This document shows, piece by piece, positions 23,807 to 32,942 of a stretch of DNA of 64,000 nt (the stretch's first letter is position 1; the number at the start of each line of letters is the position of its first letter). The notes beneath the pieces were generated by a model. The model searched no databases, was not told where the DNA came from, and saw only the letters and a program-made list of their open reading frames with translations. The stretch covers positions 1-64,000 of the forward strand of contig CAWDAZ010000002.1 in NCBI GenBank assembly GCA_963800475.1, in the 5' to 3' direction. Source of the DNA: Palsa-465 sp963800475. Its GTDB lineage: Bacteria; Actinomycetota; Thermoleophilia; Solirubrobacterales; Solirubrobacteraceae. A program made the position numbers and the translations under genes.

Positions 23807-24328
23807 TCAGGCGGCGGGGCCGTCGTCCGAGCGGGCCCCCTCCAGCGCCATCCGGATCGCCTCGCTTTCCTCGGGCGAGAGCTCGAGCTCCGGCTGGCCC
23901 TCGCGCACCTGCTTGGCGTACAGACGCGCCTGGTCGCGGTGGTGGATCGAGGACAGCACCAGCCCGGTGCGCCGCGCGTCGAGCAGCGCGATCGAGGTCG
24001 ACTGCCTCCCCGACATCTCGCCGTACGCGTCGTAGCGGATCAGCGCGCTGTACGCGACCGCGTGGTCGAGCCGCTGCTCGGCGTTGTCCATGCGCCCGTT
24101 GAGCCCGCCGGCGATGTCCTGCACGAAGTCGTTGAGCGCCTGGAAATGCTGCTGAAGCGTGGCGGCATGTGCCACCAGGTCCTCGGCTTCCCCGCCGAGT
24201 ATCGCCCGCTGGTCGGCGCGGACGCGGCGGAGCCGTACCGCCACCACGATCGAGGAGAGCAGCGCGACGATCGCGACCCCGCCGGCGGCCAGCGCAACGA
24301 TTCCCGCGGTGCTCGTCAGGTTGTGCAC
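23807..24328 (-). CDS. DUF4446 family membrane protein
   Basis: This 173-residue protein has one N-terminal transmembrane helix (VALAAGGVAIVALLSSIVVAV), a helical region, then ALIRYDAYGEMSGRQSTSIALLD, SSIHHRDQARLYAKQVREG and ELSPEESEAIRMAL. These are the hallmark motifs of DUF4446, found next to parB or housekeeping genes in Gram-positive bacteria. Its function is unknown. Start GTG 24328 has TATCCT ending eight bases upstream and no ribosome site, suggesting a leaderless transcript. Confidence 0.8.
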   Translation of the reverse strand: MHNLTSTAGIVALAAGGVAIVALLSSIVVAVRLRRVRADQRAILGGEAEDLVAHAATLQQHFQALNDFVQDIAGGLNGRMDNAEQRLDHAVAYSALIRYDAYGEMSGRQSTSIALLDARRTGLVLSSIHHRDQARLYAKQVREGQPELELSPEESEAIRMALEGARSDDGPAA

Positions 24329-24388
24329 GCGCCCGAAGGATAGGCAGCGTCCCGCGTCGCTGTCCTCGCGGCGCTTACCGCCTCCGGC

Positions 24389-25540
24389 CTACTGGAAGGT
24401 GACCGGGAACGTCTGGGTGTTGTTGGAGGTGTTCTTCTCGCCCGGCACGGGCTCGATCGTCGCGGTGACCGTGTACGAGCCCGGGCTAGGCGCGGAGCTG
24501 AGCTGCACCTGGCAGGTCGTCTGCTGGCCGGCCTGGGTCTGTGGGACGGTCGTGCTGCCGCTCACGCTCGAGTTCGAGAGGCTGACCTTGCAGACGACGT
24601 TTGTCTCGTTGTTGGAGCCGCTGTTCGTGAACGACAGCGTGAAGGTCGGCGCCGGGTTGGCCGGGACGGTATTGGTCGAACCGCTCTGGAGCGTCGTCCC
24701 GCCGACGCTGACCGAGCTGAGCTCGTGTCCGTGCGTGCCCGGGGCGATCTTGCCGCCGTTGCTGCTCGGCGTGAACGAGGTGTGCAGCTGCGAAGCGACG
24801 TACGACGGCTGCAGCCACTGCACATCGGGCACGAATTGCTGGCTGACGACCGGGACGCCGTTCGGCGCTCCGACCGCGATCCCGGCGCTGTGCAGGGCGG
24901 ACACGATCCCCGGCAGCCCGTAGTCCTTGTAGACGACGTCGGAGGAGTACAGGCGGGCCATCTCCGCCGTGATCGAGTTGACCGCGCTCGACGCGGTCGA
25001 GGACTGGAGCGCCGGCTGGATCTGGCCGGCGACGTTGGTGATCCCGTCGCGCCGCATCTGCAAGGTCAGCAGCACGTCCGTGTGCGCGCCCTTGACCTCG
25101 TCGGGGACGCTGAGCGCTGCCGCCCGGTTGAGCTGGTTCTCGGCGCTCAGCCGCGCCTCGTCGACCTGGCTCTGAAGGTTGGTGCCGTTGCTCGCGCCCT
25201 GCCCGCTCGAGAGCACGTTGAAGAACTGCCGCCCGGTCTGGTTGGACGATCGCATGATCGACGCGACGCTGTCGGCGTAATCGCGCAGCGCGCTGTTGCG
25301 CTGGCTGACCTGGCAGCTGTGGACGCCGACCGCGAGCAGGATCACGACGACCAGCAGCGCGACCGCCGCGACGGCGCGGCGCACGCGGATCGTCTGCTCG
25401 TCACCGGGGGGCCGGCGTCCGGACCCGGGGGGCCGGCGTCCTGGACCGGATGGGCGCCGCCCGCCCCCCGCGGGTCGCCGCGGCCGCTCGGTCGGGGGCG
25501 CCTCCGCTCGGGTCTCGTCAACTTCGTCGAAGAACGACAG
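24389..25540 (-). CDS. Anchored extracellular protein with CARDB-like C-terminus
   Basis: This protein of about 383 residues has a Pro/Arg/Gly-rich cytoplasmic start with RRPSGPGRRPPGSGRRPPG repeats, one transmembrane helix (AVAAVALLVVVILLAVGV), a helical extracellular middle, and a C-terminal CARDB/DUF11-like beta domain (FTLSFTNSGSNNETNVVC, TNTVPANPAP). No ATG, GTG or TTG suits the N-terminus. The best start is CTG 25540 giving LSFFDEVDE, nine bases after GGAGGG. The frame stays open further upstream but would overlap the divergent kinase gene. Its function is unknown. A kinase gene is divergent, so it might be a substrate. Confidence 0.6.
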   Translation of the reverse strand: MSFFDEVDETRAEAPPTERPRRPAGGGRRPSGPGRRPPGSGRRPPGDEQTIRVRRAVAAVALLVVVILLAVGVHSCQVSQRNSALRDYADSVASIMRSSNQTGRQFFNVLSSGQGASNGTNLQSQVDEARLSAENQLNRAAALSVPDEVKGAHTDVLLTLQMRRDGITNVAGQIQPALQSSTASSAVNSITAEMARLYSSDVVYKDYGLPGIVSALHSAGIAVGAPNGVPVVSQQFVPDVQWLQPSYVASQLHTSFTPSSNGGKIAPGTHGHELSSVSVGGTTLQSGSTNTVPANPAPTFTLSFTNSGSNNETNVVCKVSLSNSSVSGSTTVPQTQAGQQTTCQVQLSSAPSPGSYTVTATIEPVPGEKNTSNNTQTFPVTFQ

Positions 25541-25643
25541 CTGGTCGCTCCCTCCTCCGAGGACTTGGGGGGCCGCAGTATTACCGCATGTAGCGAAATA
25601 AGCGAGAAGAGGGAAGCCCCGTGCAACCCCGAAAAGCGTCCTT

Positions 25644-27635
25644 ATGGCCACCCGGCCGTCGCATTCGACGGGCCGACCGACCGACCCGATCGCGTCGGCC
25701 GATCCGACGCTGCGCCGCGACGATCTCGACGGCACATCGGGAGAGGGGAGCTTCGTTCGGGGAGATGTGGCTCCGGCCGTGGAGGATGGCTCGCTGGTCC
25801 GGGTCGAGGATCGGCGGACGCGGCGGACGCGGGCACCGAGCGACGGTGGCCCGCTCGTCCTCAACCGCTACCGGCTGCAGCGCCGGCTCGGAGCGGGCGG
25901 CTTCGGGACCGTCTGGCAGGCGCGCGACGAGCGCCTCGACCGCGAGGTCGCGGTCAAGCTGCTGCCGCGGGAGCGGATCGTCGGCGGGCGGTTCGAGCGC
26001 GAGGCGCGGGCGGCGGCTCGGCTGAGCCACCCGGGGATCGTGACCCTGTACGAGGCGGCTGTCGACGACGACGGCGCCTACCTCGTGTCCGAGCTCGTCC
26101 GCGGCGCGACCCTCGGCGCCCTGCTGGAAGCCGGGCGACTGTCGGATCGCGACATCGTGCAGATCGGGGTGGCGCTGTCCGACGCGCTGATCCACGCTCA
26201 CACCCAGGGCGTCGTGCACCGGGATGTCAAGCCGTCGAACATCCTCGTGCCGCAGCGCCCCGCGACTCCCGCCCAGCTCGCCAAGCTCACCGACTTCGGC
26301 GTCGCGCGGATCATCGGCGGCGACACGCTGACCAGGACCGGGGATGTGATCGGGACGATGGCCTACATGGCGCCCGAGCAGGCGGAGGGGCTCGAGGCGG
26401 GCGCTCCAGCGGACCTGTACTCGCTGGCGCTCGTGATCTACGAGGCGCTCACCGGCGTCAATCCGGTCGACAGCGGGACGGCCGCCCGCCGAGCGCGCCG
26501 GCTGGGGGCGTACCTGCCTCCGATCAGGCGCCAGCGGCGCGAGCTGCCGCGCGCGCTCGGCTGCGCGATCGACCTCGCGCTCAGGCCGCGTCCGCGCGAG
26601 CGGGGAAGCGTCGAGGAGCTCGGCGACGCGCTCCAGGTGTCGGTCGGCGAGATGGAGGACCGTCCCGGCGTGGTGGCGAGTCCATGGCCCTCGCCGCGCG
26701 CGCGCACGCCCAGCCCGGAGCAGCCGGGAGCGCCGCGGAGCCCGAGCCCGGCGGTGCCCAGGCCCGAGCCGAGCGGACAGCCGTGGGAAGCGGATCCCGA
26801 GCCGATCCGCACCCCGATCCCCTGGCCCGAGCGGGCGCTCGGTGCGGCCGCCGCTGCCGGGGTCGCGGCGTGGCTGGCCGGCGCCGTCCTCGCACCGGGT
26901 GTCAACCCCGCGCTCGCAGCGGTCGTGGCGGCCGTTGCGGTGGCCACGCTGCCGCGAATCGGCTGGCTCGGGCTGGTCGCCGCCGCCGGCGCGGCGCTCG
27001 CGATGCAGGGCCGGGCCGGCGCGACCCTGTTGGTCGTGATCGCCGGGTTGCTCGGACCGTTGCTGCTGCCGCTGCGCCCTGCGCGCTGGCCACTGGGTGC
27101 GCTCGCCCCGGCGCTCGGAGCGATCGGGCTGGCCGGGGCGTGGCCGGCGCTCGCCGGCCGGGCCGGGGGCGTCTGGCAACGCGCTGCGCTCGGAGCGTCG
27201 GGGTGGATGATGCTGGTGGCGGCCGAGACCCTGGCAGCCACGAACGTCTACGTGCGCCTGCCGCGTGCGGTCGGCGCGACGTCGACCTGGATGAGCTCGC
27301 TGTCCGGCGGGGCCGATCACGCGCTCGCGCCGCTGGTGAGCACCGGGGTGCTCGTACCGGCGCTCGTCTGGGCGCTGGCGGCGGCGACGCTGCCGTGGTT
27401 CACGCTGTTCCGCTCGCTGCCGCTGAAGCTCGTGCTCGTGACGGTGTGGGCCGCGGCCACCGCCTCGGCGGTGACGACCGCGCTTCATCAAACGCATGCC
27501 GGCGCGGTGGTCAGCACCGAGGCGGCGGTGCTCGGAGCGATCGCCGCCGGGGTGGCGGCGCTGGCGCCCTCGATACCCGGCACCATTGAGAACTGGGACC
27601 GCGAAAAACGGCGCGACCGGAGTTTCGTAGCATGA
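25644..27635 (+). CDS. Ser/Thr protein kinase with polytopic C-terminal membrane domain
   Basis: This 663-residue protein has an N-terminal disordered stretch of about 70 residues, then a Hanks-type kinase domain: glycine loop RRLGAGGFGTVWQA, VAVKLLP lysine, catalytic HRDVKPSNIL, TDFGVARI and APEQAEG. After a Pro-rich linker (about 345-390) come several hydrophobic segments (about 395-640) rich in Ala, Leu and Gly instead of the usual single helix plus sensor. There are no PASTA repeats. It heads a rightward cluster with fhaA, fhaB and a PP2C phosphatase, so it belongs to the same phosphosignalling set. The signal it senses is unknown. Confidence 0.85.
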   Translation: MATRPSHSTGRPTDPIASADPTLRRDDLDGTSGEGSFVRGDVAPAVEDGSLVRVEDRRTRRTRAPSDGGPLVLNRYRLQRRLGAGGFGTVWQARDERLDREVAVKLLPRERIVGGRFEREARAAARLSHPGIVTLYEAAVDDDGAYLVSELVRGATLGALLEAGRLSDRDIVQIGVALSDALIHAHTQGVVHRDVKPSNILVPQRPATPAQLAKLTDFGVARIIGGDTLTRTGDVIGTMAYMAPEQAEGLEAGAPADLYSLALVIYEALTGVNPVDSGTAARRARRLGAYLPPIRRQRRELPRALGCAIDLALRPRPRERGSVEELGDALQVSVGEMEDRPGVVASPWPSPRARTPSPEQPGAPRSPSPAVPRPEPSGQPWEADPEPIRTPIPWPERALGAAAAAGVAAWLAGAVLAPGVNPALAAVVAAVAVATLPRIGWLGLVAAAGAALAMQGRAGATLLVVIAGLLGPLLLPLRPARWPLGALAPALGAIGLAGAWPALAGRAGGVWQRAALGASGWMMLVAAETLAATNVYVRLPRAVGATSTWMSSLSGGADHALAPLVSTGVLVPALVWALAAATLPWFTLFRSLPLKLVLVTVWAAATASAVTTALHQTHAGAVVSTEAAVLGAIAAGVAALAPSIPGTIENWDREKRRDRSFVA

Positions 27636-27692
27636 AAACTCGCTGAAGGCCACGTTTCATCGACGTTCCCGGAATGCCGCAGCGGCCGAGTA

Positions 27693-28454
27693 ATGAGCGT
27701 TCTACGCAGCCTCGAGGAAAAGATTGCCGGCCTCGTTGAGGGCACGTTCAGCCGTGCCTTCAGGTCCGAGGTGCGCCCAGTCGAGATCGCCCGCAAGCTG
27801 GCGCGGGAGATGGAGGAGCACAAGTCGTTCTCGCTGTCGCGCACCTACGTGCCCAACGAGTACCGGGTGTTCCTCTCGCCGCGCGACCGGGAGCGATTCG
27901 CGGGTTACGAGACGGCGCTGTCCGACGAGCTCGCCGGCTATTTGCTCGAGCAGGCGCGTCGCGAGCGGCTGACGCTGCTGTCGCGGCCCGTGATCGAGTT
28001 CGAGACCGACGACCGGCTAGGGCTCGGAGAGTTCGGCATCCAGACGGGCGTCGTGCACCCTCAGGAGGAGGATGAGCCGGAGGCGCCGGCCGAGGAGCTG
28101 TCGGGAAGGACGATGATCTACAGCACCGCGGGGCGGCTCGCCGAGCCGCTCGAGGAGCGCGCCCGGACGCGCGCCGAGACCGCCCTGCTGCTGCTCGGCG
28201 GCCGGCGCCTGGTGGTCGGCCCGACCGGGGTCACGCTCGGGCGCAGCAGGCAGTCCGACGTGATGCTCGATGACCCCAACGTCTCGCGCCAGCACGCGGA
28301 GATCAGGCCGCGCGGCGGCTCCTGGGTGCTGACCGACCTCGGCTCGACGAACGGCTCGCGGATCAACGGGCACGCGGTCGAGGGGTCCGAGGTGATCCGG
28401 GCCGGAGACGAGCTCGAGCTCGGGTCGACGTCCCTCAGGTTCGAGCTGGAATAG
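27693..28454 (+). CDS. fhaA: FhaA-type protein (DUF3662 plus FHA)
   Basis: This 253-residue cytoplasmic adaptor has an N-terminal DUF3662 domain (MSVLRSLEEKIAGLVEGTF, RPVEIARKLAREMEEHK, YVPNEYRVFLSPRD), a variable linker, and a C-terminal FHA domain (LGRSRQSDVMLDDPNVSRQH, LTDLGSTNGSRING). FHA domains bind phosphothreonine. In mycobacteria FhaA couples PknB to cell-wall synthesis and the lipid-II flippase MviN. The DLGSTNG and SRQH residues needed for phosphopeptide binding are present. It precedes fhaB and pstP in the conserved order. Confidence 0.9.
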   Translation: MSVLRSLEEKIAGLVEGTFSRAFRSEVRPVEIARKLAREMEEHKSFSLSRTYVPNEYRVFLSPRDRERFAGYETALSDELAGYLLEQARRERLTLLSRPVIEFETDDRLGLGEFGIQTGVVHPQEEDEPEAPAEELSGRTMIYSTAGRLAEPLEERARTRAETALLLLGGRRLVVGPTGVTLGRSRQSDVMLDDPNVSRQHAEIRPRGGSWVLTDLGSTNGSRINGHAVEGSEVIRAGDELELGSTSLRFELE

Positions 28455-28464
28455 CCACGACGCG

Positions 28465-28956
28465 ATGCTCGAACCCGTCTCGGTTGGCCTCAAGTTCGGC
28501 TTCCTGGTCGTCCTGTACCTGTTTCTCGTGTGGGTGGCCTGGAGCGCGACTCGCGACATGCGCCGCGGCCGCGGCCGCTCGGCCCGCGAGTCGCAGTCGC
28601 CGCCTTCGGACGCGACCAGCATGTACGCCGCCGCGGACGTGCTCGACGGCGACGCCCGTGAGGAGCTGGAGCCAAAGCTGCTGGTCGAGCGGGCGCCCGG
28701 GCACGAGTCGGGGATGGCCTACGAGATCAGCGGCGGCGCGACGCTCGGCCGCGGCGACGTCGAGATCCAGCTCGACGACCCGTTCGCCTCCTCGAGGCAC
28801 GCCCGGATCACCAGGCAGGGTCATGTGTTGGTGATCGAGGACCTGGGGTCGACGAACGGGACCTACCTCAACGAAGAGCCGCTGACGGGACCGCAGCCGT
28901 TGCATGTCGGCGACCGGATCCGGATCGGCGATTCCGAGTTCTCCTACGTGCAGTGA
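28465..28956 (+). CDS. fhaB: FhaB/FipA-type membrane FHA protein
   Basis: This 163-residue protein has one N-terminal transmembrane helix (GLKFGFLVVLYLFLVWVAW) and a C-terminal FHA domain (ATLGRGDVEIQLDDPFASSRH, VIEDLGSTNGTYLNEE). This is the standard FhaB architecture. FhaB/FipA links Ser/Thr kinase signalling to cell division in mycobacteria. It lies ten bases after fhaA and 16 bases before the phosphatase gene, and is almost certainly co-transcribed. Confidence 0.9.
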   Translation: MLEPVSVGLKFGFLVVLYLFLVWVAWSATRDMRRGRGRSARESQSPPSDATSMYAAADVLDGDAREELEPKLLVERAPGHESGMAYEISGGATLGRGDVEIQLDDPFASSRHARITRQGHVLVIEDLGSTNGTYLNEEPLTGPQPLHVGDRIRIGDSEFSYVQ

Positions 28957-28972
28957 CCGGGCTACCAGCGCG

Positions 28973-30193
28973 ATGATCAGAGCAGCGGAAAGCATCTACA
29001 AGACCGACACAGGCCGCCAGCGGCGCGACAACGAGGACAGCGCGCTCGCCCGGGCACCGGTGTTCGTGGTCGCCGACGGAATGGGCGGCGCGCAGGCCGG
29101 CGAAGTCGCCTCGAAGATCGCGATCGAGGCGTTCGAGGGGGGGGTCGGCGGCGCCGGCAGCCCTGAGGAGCGGCTCGCAGTGCGGGTCCGCGAGGCCAAC
29201 CGCGAGATCTACGCTCGCTCGCGCGCGGAGCTCGGCCGCGAGGGGATGGGGACGACCCTGACCGCCGCCTACCTCGACGACGGGACCGTCGCGATCGCTC
29301 ACGTCGGTGACAGCCGCGCGTACCTGTTCCGGGACGGCGAGCTGACCCGGCTGACCCAGGACCACTCGCTGGTCGACGAGCTGGTGCGCAGGGGCAAGCT
29401 CACCGAGGAGCAGGCCGCCGAGCATCCGCAGCGCTCGATCATCACCCGGGCACTCGGACCGGAGCCGGAGGTCGAGGTCGACACGTGGACCTACCCGGTC
29501 CGGCGCGGCGACGTGCTGCTGCTGTGCAGCGACGGCTTGACCTCGATGGTCCCCGAGGAGCGAATCGGTCAGATCCTGGCCGCCTCAGAGTCGCTCGACG
29601 CCGCCGCCGATCGCCTCATCCAGGAGGCCAACGATGCGGGCGGCCGCGACAACATCACCGTCGTCCTGACCCGCGTCGACGAGGTCGAGAACGGCGCCCC
29701 GGCCGTCGATCACCCGACGACGATCGCGCCGGGCGCGGCCGTCGGCCCGGCTGCCACGGCGATCCCTGCAGCCCCCCCGCCCTCGGCACCGGGGGCCACC
29801 GAGCCCACGAGCAAGAGGCTGACGCCGATCCCGGCCGGCGCGACCGCCGGGGCGCCGGCGCAGGGCCGGCGCCTGCCCCGTTTCGCGAAGCCCGTCGCCG
29901 CGCTGATCGCGGTCGTGATCGTCCTGTTCCTGGTCGGGGGCGGGGGCTATCTCGCCACCCGGCAGCTGTACTTCGTCGGGACCAATCCACAGGGGATCGT
30001 GACGATCTACCGCGGCCTGCCATACGACCTGCCGGCCGGGATCCACCTGTACGAGACGTACTTCGTGTCCGGCGTCCCCGCCTCGCTGGTCCCGCCGGAC
30101 CGGCGCAAGACGTTCTTCAACAACCAGCTGCGCTCGCAGACGAGCGCGCTGAACCTGGTCAGGAACCTCGAGCTGGGGAGGATCTCGCGATGA
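28973..30193 (+). CDS. PP2C-family Ser/Thr phosphatase (PstP-like)
   Basis: This 406-residue protein reverses the Hanks kinases of this cluster. The catalytic domain (about 1-240) has GRQRRDNEDS, VVADGMGGAQAGE, AHVGDSRAYLFRDGEL, CSDGLTSMV and GGRDNITVVL, giving the metal-binding aspartates. A Pro/Ala linker leads to one transmembrane helix (AALIAVVIVLFLVGGGGYLA, about 305-325) and an extracellular tail of about 80 residues. ATG 28973 was preferred over an upstream open frame because it starts the conserved catalytic domain. The gene is followed by rodA/ftsW. Confidence 0.93.
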   Translation: MIRAAESIYKTDTGRQRRDNEDSALARAPVFVVADGMGGAQAGEVASKIAIEAFEGGVGGAGSPEERLAVRVREANREIYARSRAELGREGMGTTLTAAYLDDGTVAIAHVGDSRAYLFRDGELTRLTQDHSLVDELVRRGKLTEEQAAEHPQRSIITRALGPEPEVEVDTWTYPVRRGDVLLLCSDGLTSMVPEERIGQILAASESLDAAADRLIQEANDAGGRDNITVVLTRVDEVENGAPAVDHPTTIAPGAAVGPAATAIPAAPPPSAPGATEPTSKRLTPIPAGATAGAPAQGRRLPRFAKPVAALIAVVIVLFLVGGGGYLATRQLYFVGTNPQGIVTIYRGLPYDLPAGIHLYETYFVSGVPASLVPPDRRKTFFNNQLRSQTSALNLVRNLELGRISR

Positions 30194-30215
30194 GCGGCGC
30201 GGAGGGCCCCGGCCG

Positions 30216-31523
30216 ATGACGGCCCGCAACCGCGAGCTGATCGGGCTGATCCCGGCATCGCTGCTGGTGACCGCCGGGTTCGCCGGCGTGTTCATCCAGC
30301 GCTCGAACGCGCTCTCGAACATCTCGCTGACGTACGGGGCGATCTTCCTCGGGCTGTGCCTGATCGGCCACGTCGTGATCCGGATGACGCTGCCCGACGC
30401 CGATCCGTACATGTTCCCGCTGGTCGCCGCGCTGGCCAGCTTCGGGATCGTGATGGTGTACCGGATCAACCCGACCCTGGCGCGCCAGCAGGCGCAGTGG
30501 TTCGTGCTCGGACTGATCCTGTTCGCCGCGACGATCGTCCTGTTCCGCGACTATCGAAAGCTCGAGCGCTACCGCTACACGATCGTGGTGATATCGCTCG
30601 GGCTGCTGGTGCTGCCGCGCCTGCCCGGGATCGGCTACCAGGCCAACGGCGCCTATCTCGGCGTGCGGATCCCCGGCCTGTTCGTGTTCCAGCCCGCGGA
30701 GTTCGCGAAGATCGGCCTGGTCATCTTCCTGGCGAGCTATCTGCGCGATACGCGGCAGGTGCTGGTCACCGGCGGGCGGCGGATCCTCGGCGTGACGATC
30801 CCGCCGATCAAGCACTTCGGCCCGATCATCGTGATCTGGGGCCTGGCGATGGGGATCATGGTGCTGCTCAGCGACATGGGCAGCTCGCTGATGTTCTACG
30901 GCGGCCTGCTCGCGGTCCTGTACGTCGCGACCGGACGCCTGTCGTTCGTGGTCGTCGGGCTGCTGGCGTTCGCGCTCGGCGCCTGGTACCTCGGCGCCCA
31001 CATCCCGCACGTCCACGCGCGCGTCGAGGACTGGCTGCATCCGTTCAACCCGCACCTCTACAACGCCACGCTCGGCAGCTACCAGCTCGCGAACGGGGTG
31101 TTCGCCCAGGCGGCGGGGGGATTATTCGGCCAGGGGTTCGGCCAGGCGGTGATCACACTGCCGGGAGGCGGGTTCCTGCTGCCCGCGCCCCAGACCGACA
31201 TGATCTACGCGGTCATCACCGACGAGCTGGGCCTGTTCGGCGCCACCGCGGTGCTGGTCGTCTACCTGCTGTTCATCGCGCGCGGCTTCAAGACCGCCGT
31301 GCTCTCTCGGGACTCGTTCTCGACGCTGCTCGCGACTGGGCTGACGGCGATGTTCGCGCTCCAGGTGTTCGTGATCGTCGGCGGCGTGACCCGGGTGATC
31401 CCGCTGACCGGCGTGACGCTGCCGTTCATCTCATACGGCGGCTCGTCGATCATCGCCAACTTCGTGCTGCTCGCGCTGCTGCTGCTGATCTCCGACCGGG
31501 CCAGGAGGCCGGAGCGGAGATGA
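30216..31523 (+). CDS. SEDS-family peptidoglycan glycosyltransferase (RodA/FtsW)
   Basis: This 435-residue polytopic protein has about ten transmembrane helices. The SEDS signatures are visible: FQPAEFAKIGLVIFLASYL, LSDMGSSLMFYGG, and PLTGVTLPFISYGGSSIIANF near the C-terminus. Such proteins polymerise lipid II into glycan strands together with a class B PBP, which is the next gene. The context (pstP, this gene, pbpA, pknB) is the actinobacterial RodA locus. Its stop overlaps the pbpA start as ATGA. Confidence 0.93.
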   Translation: MTARNRELIGLIPASLLVTAGFAGVFIQRSNALSNISLTYGAIFLGLCLIGHVVIRMTLPDADPYMFPLVAALASFGIVMVYRINPTLARQQAQWFVLGLILFAATIVLFRDYRKLERYRYTIVVISLGLLVLPRLPGIGYQANGAYLGVRIPGLFVFQPAEFAKIGLVIFLASYLRDTRQVLVTGGRRILGVTIPPIKHFGPIIVIWGLAMGIMVLLSDMGSSLMFYGGLLAVLYVATGRLSFVVVGLLAFALGAWYLGAHIPHVHARVEDWLHPFNPHLYNATLGSYQLANGVFAQAAGGLFGQGFGQAVITLPGGGFLLPAPQTDMIYAVITDELGLFGATAVLVVYLLFIARGFKTAVLSRDSFSTLLATGLTAMFALQVFVIVGGVTRVIPLTGVTLPFISYGGSSIIANFVLLALLLLISDRARRPERR

Positions 31524-32941
31524 GCTCGCAGATCGCCAAGCTGTTCGGCTTCGTCGTGGTGCTGTTCGCGCTGCTGGTCGTGTTCACGACCCGCTGGACG
31601 GTGATCGACAAGTCGAGCCTCGACAACAACGTGCTCAACCACCTGACGCTGATCCAGGAGCTGAAGATCAAACGCGGCCGGATCCTCGCCGACGACGGCA
31701 CGGTGCTCGCGAAGTCGATCCCGGGACCGGGCGGCACCTGGAACCGGACCTACCCGACCGGTCCACTGTTCGCGCAGGCGGTCGGGTACTCGAATCTTGC
31801 GCAGGGCCAGGCGGCGGGCCTCGAGCTGTCGGCCGGCGCCTACACGCGAGGCCTGCAGACCGGGCTGAACTCGGTGTTCGGCCAGCTCAGCCCCCACCGG
31901 GTCGGCGACGACGTATACACGACGCTCGACCCGAAGGCCCAGCAGGTCGCCGTCCAGGGCCTCGCTGGGCAGGACGGCTCGGTGGTCGCGCTCGATCCGC
32001 GCACCGGCGCCGTCAAGGTGATGTACAGCAATCCGAGCTACAACGACAACGCCCCGAACGTCGCCGCGCCCGGCACGACCACCTTCAACCGCGCGACCCA
32101 GGCCGGCTACCCGCCCGGCTCGACGTTCAAGGTCGTGACCGCGACCGCAGCGCTCAACAGCGGCCAGTACACGCCGAACTCGCAGGTGAACGGAAATTCT
32201 CCGGTCACGATCTCGGGTGTGCCGTTGCAGAACGACGGAAACCAGTCGTGGGGCAACGTCGACTTGACAACCGCGCTGACATACTCGATCAACACCGTCT
32301 GGGCGCAGGTCGCCGAGCATCTGGGACGCGGCACGATGACCGATTACATGAAGCGCTTCGGCTTCTACTCGAAGCCGCCACTCGACTACCCGCCTGACGA
32401 GCTGAACGTCAGCCGGCCGTTCTCGCCGCTCGGCAAGCCATACCCGCCCGCCAGCCCGAACGAGGACATCGGCCGGATCGGGATCGGCCAGGGCGGCCTG
32501 CAGGTGACACCGCTGCAGATGGCAATGGTGGCCGGCGCGGTCGCCAACGGCGGCAAGCTGATGGTCCCGCACCTGACCGCCAGGGTCGTCGGTCAGGACG
32601 GCGTAACCGTGAAGACGATCTCCCCGTCGGTCTACAACCAGGTGATGAGCGCCTCGACCGCGAAGGAGCTCGCGCAGATGATGACCAAGGTAGTCGAGGA
32701 GGGGACCGGGACCGCCGCGCAGCTCGGCGGCATCAACGTGGCCGGCAAGACCGGCACCGCGTCGATCGGCACGCAGGGCTCAAACCTGACCGAGCCGTGG
32801 TTCATCGGTTTCGCCCCCGTCGAGAACCCGAAGGTCGTGGTCGCGGTGACCGTCGACAAGACACAGGGCGGATTCGGCGGGACCGTGGCGGCCCCGATCG
32901 CCAGGAACGTGATCCAGACGCTGCTCTCCGAGGGTCAGTGA
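31520..32941 (+). CDS. pbpA: Class B penicillin-binding protein PbpA
   Basis: This 473-residue transpeptidase is anchored by an N-terminal helix (LFGFVVVLFALLVVFTT). Active-site motifs are STFK (PPGSTFKVVTATAAL, serine near residue 200), SIN (TYSINTVWAQ, near 255) and KTG (VAGKTGTAS, near 409). It cross-links peptidoglycan and pairs with the preceding SEDS protein. ATG 31520 overlaps the upstream stop. The next gene, pknB, begins one base after its stop, so the four genes form a tight operon. Confidence 0.94.
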   Translation: MSSQIAKLFGFVVVLFALLVVFTTRWTVIDKSSLDNNVLNHLTLIQELKIKRGRILADDGTVLAKSIPGPGGTWNRTYPTGPLFAQAVGYSNLAQGQAAGLELSAGAYTRGLQTGLNSVFGQLSPHRVGDDVYTTLDPKAQQVAVQGLAGQDGSVVALDPRTGAVKVMYSNPSYNDNAPNVAAPGTTTFNRATQAGYPPGSTFKVVTATAALNSGQYTPNSQVNGNSPVTISGVPLQNDGNQSWGNVDLTTALTYSINTVWAQVAEHLGRGTMTDYMKRFGFYSKPPLDYPPDELNVSRPFSPLGKPYPPASPNEDIGRIGIGQGGLQVTPLQMAMVAGAVANGGKLMVPHLTARVVGQDGVTVKTISPSVYNQVMSASTAKELAQMMTKVVEEGTGTAAQLGGINVAGKTGTASIGTQGSNLTEPWFIGFAPVENPKVVVAVTVDKTQGGFGGTVAAPIARNVIQTLLSEGQ

Positions 32942-32942
32942 C

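Noticed and set aside
25400..25480. GC-rich direct repeats as a possible CRISPR or satellite
   Set aside because: They encode the short Arg-Pro-Pro-Gly repeats of the CARDB-like protein; no CRISPR spacing or cas genes are seen anywhere in the window.
24725..27589. 954-codon rightward frame across the CARDB-like gene and the kinase
   Set aside because: Arg/Gly/Ala-rich shadow spanning two real genes on different strands.
30356..31519. Long upstream extension of the pbpA frame
   Set aside because: The extension lies out of register over the SEDS gene; the ATGA overlap and the membrane anchor place the pbpA start at 31520.
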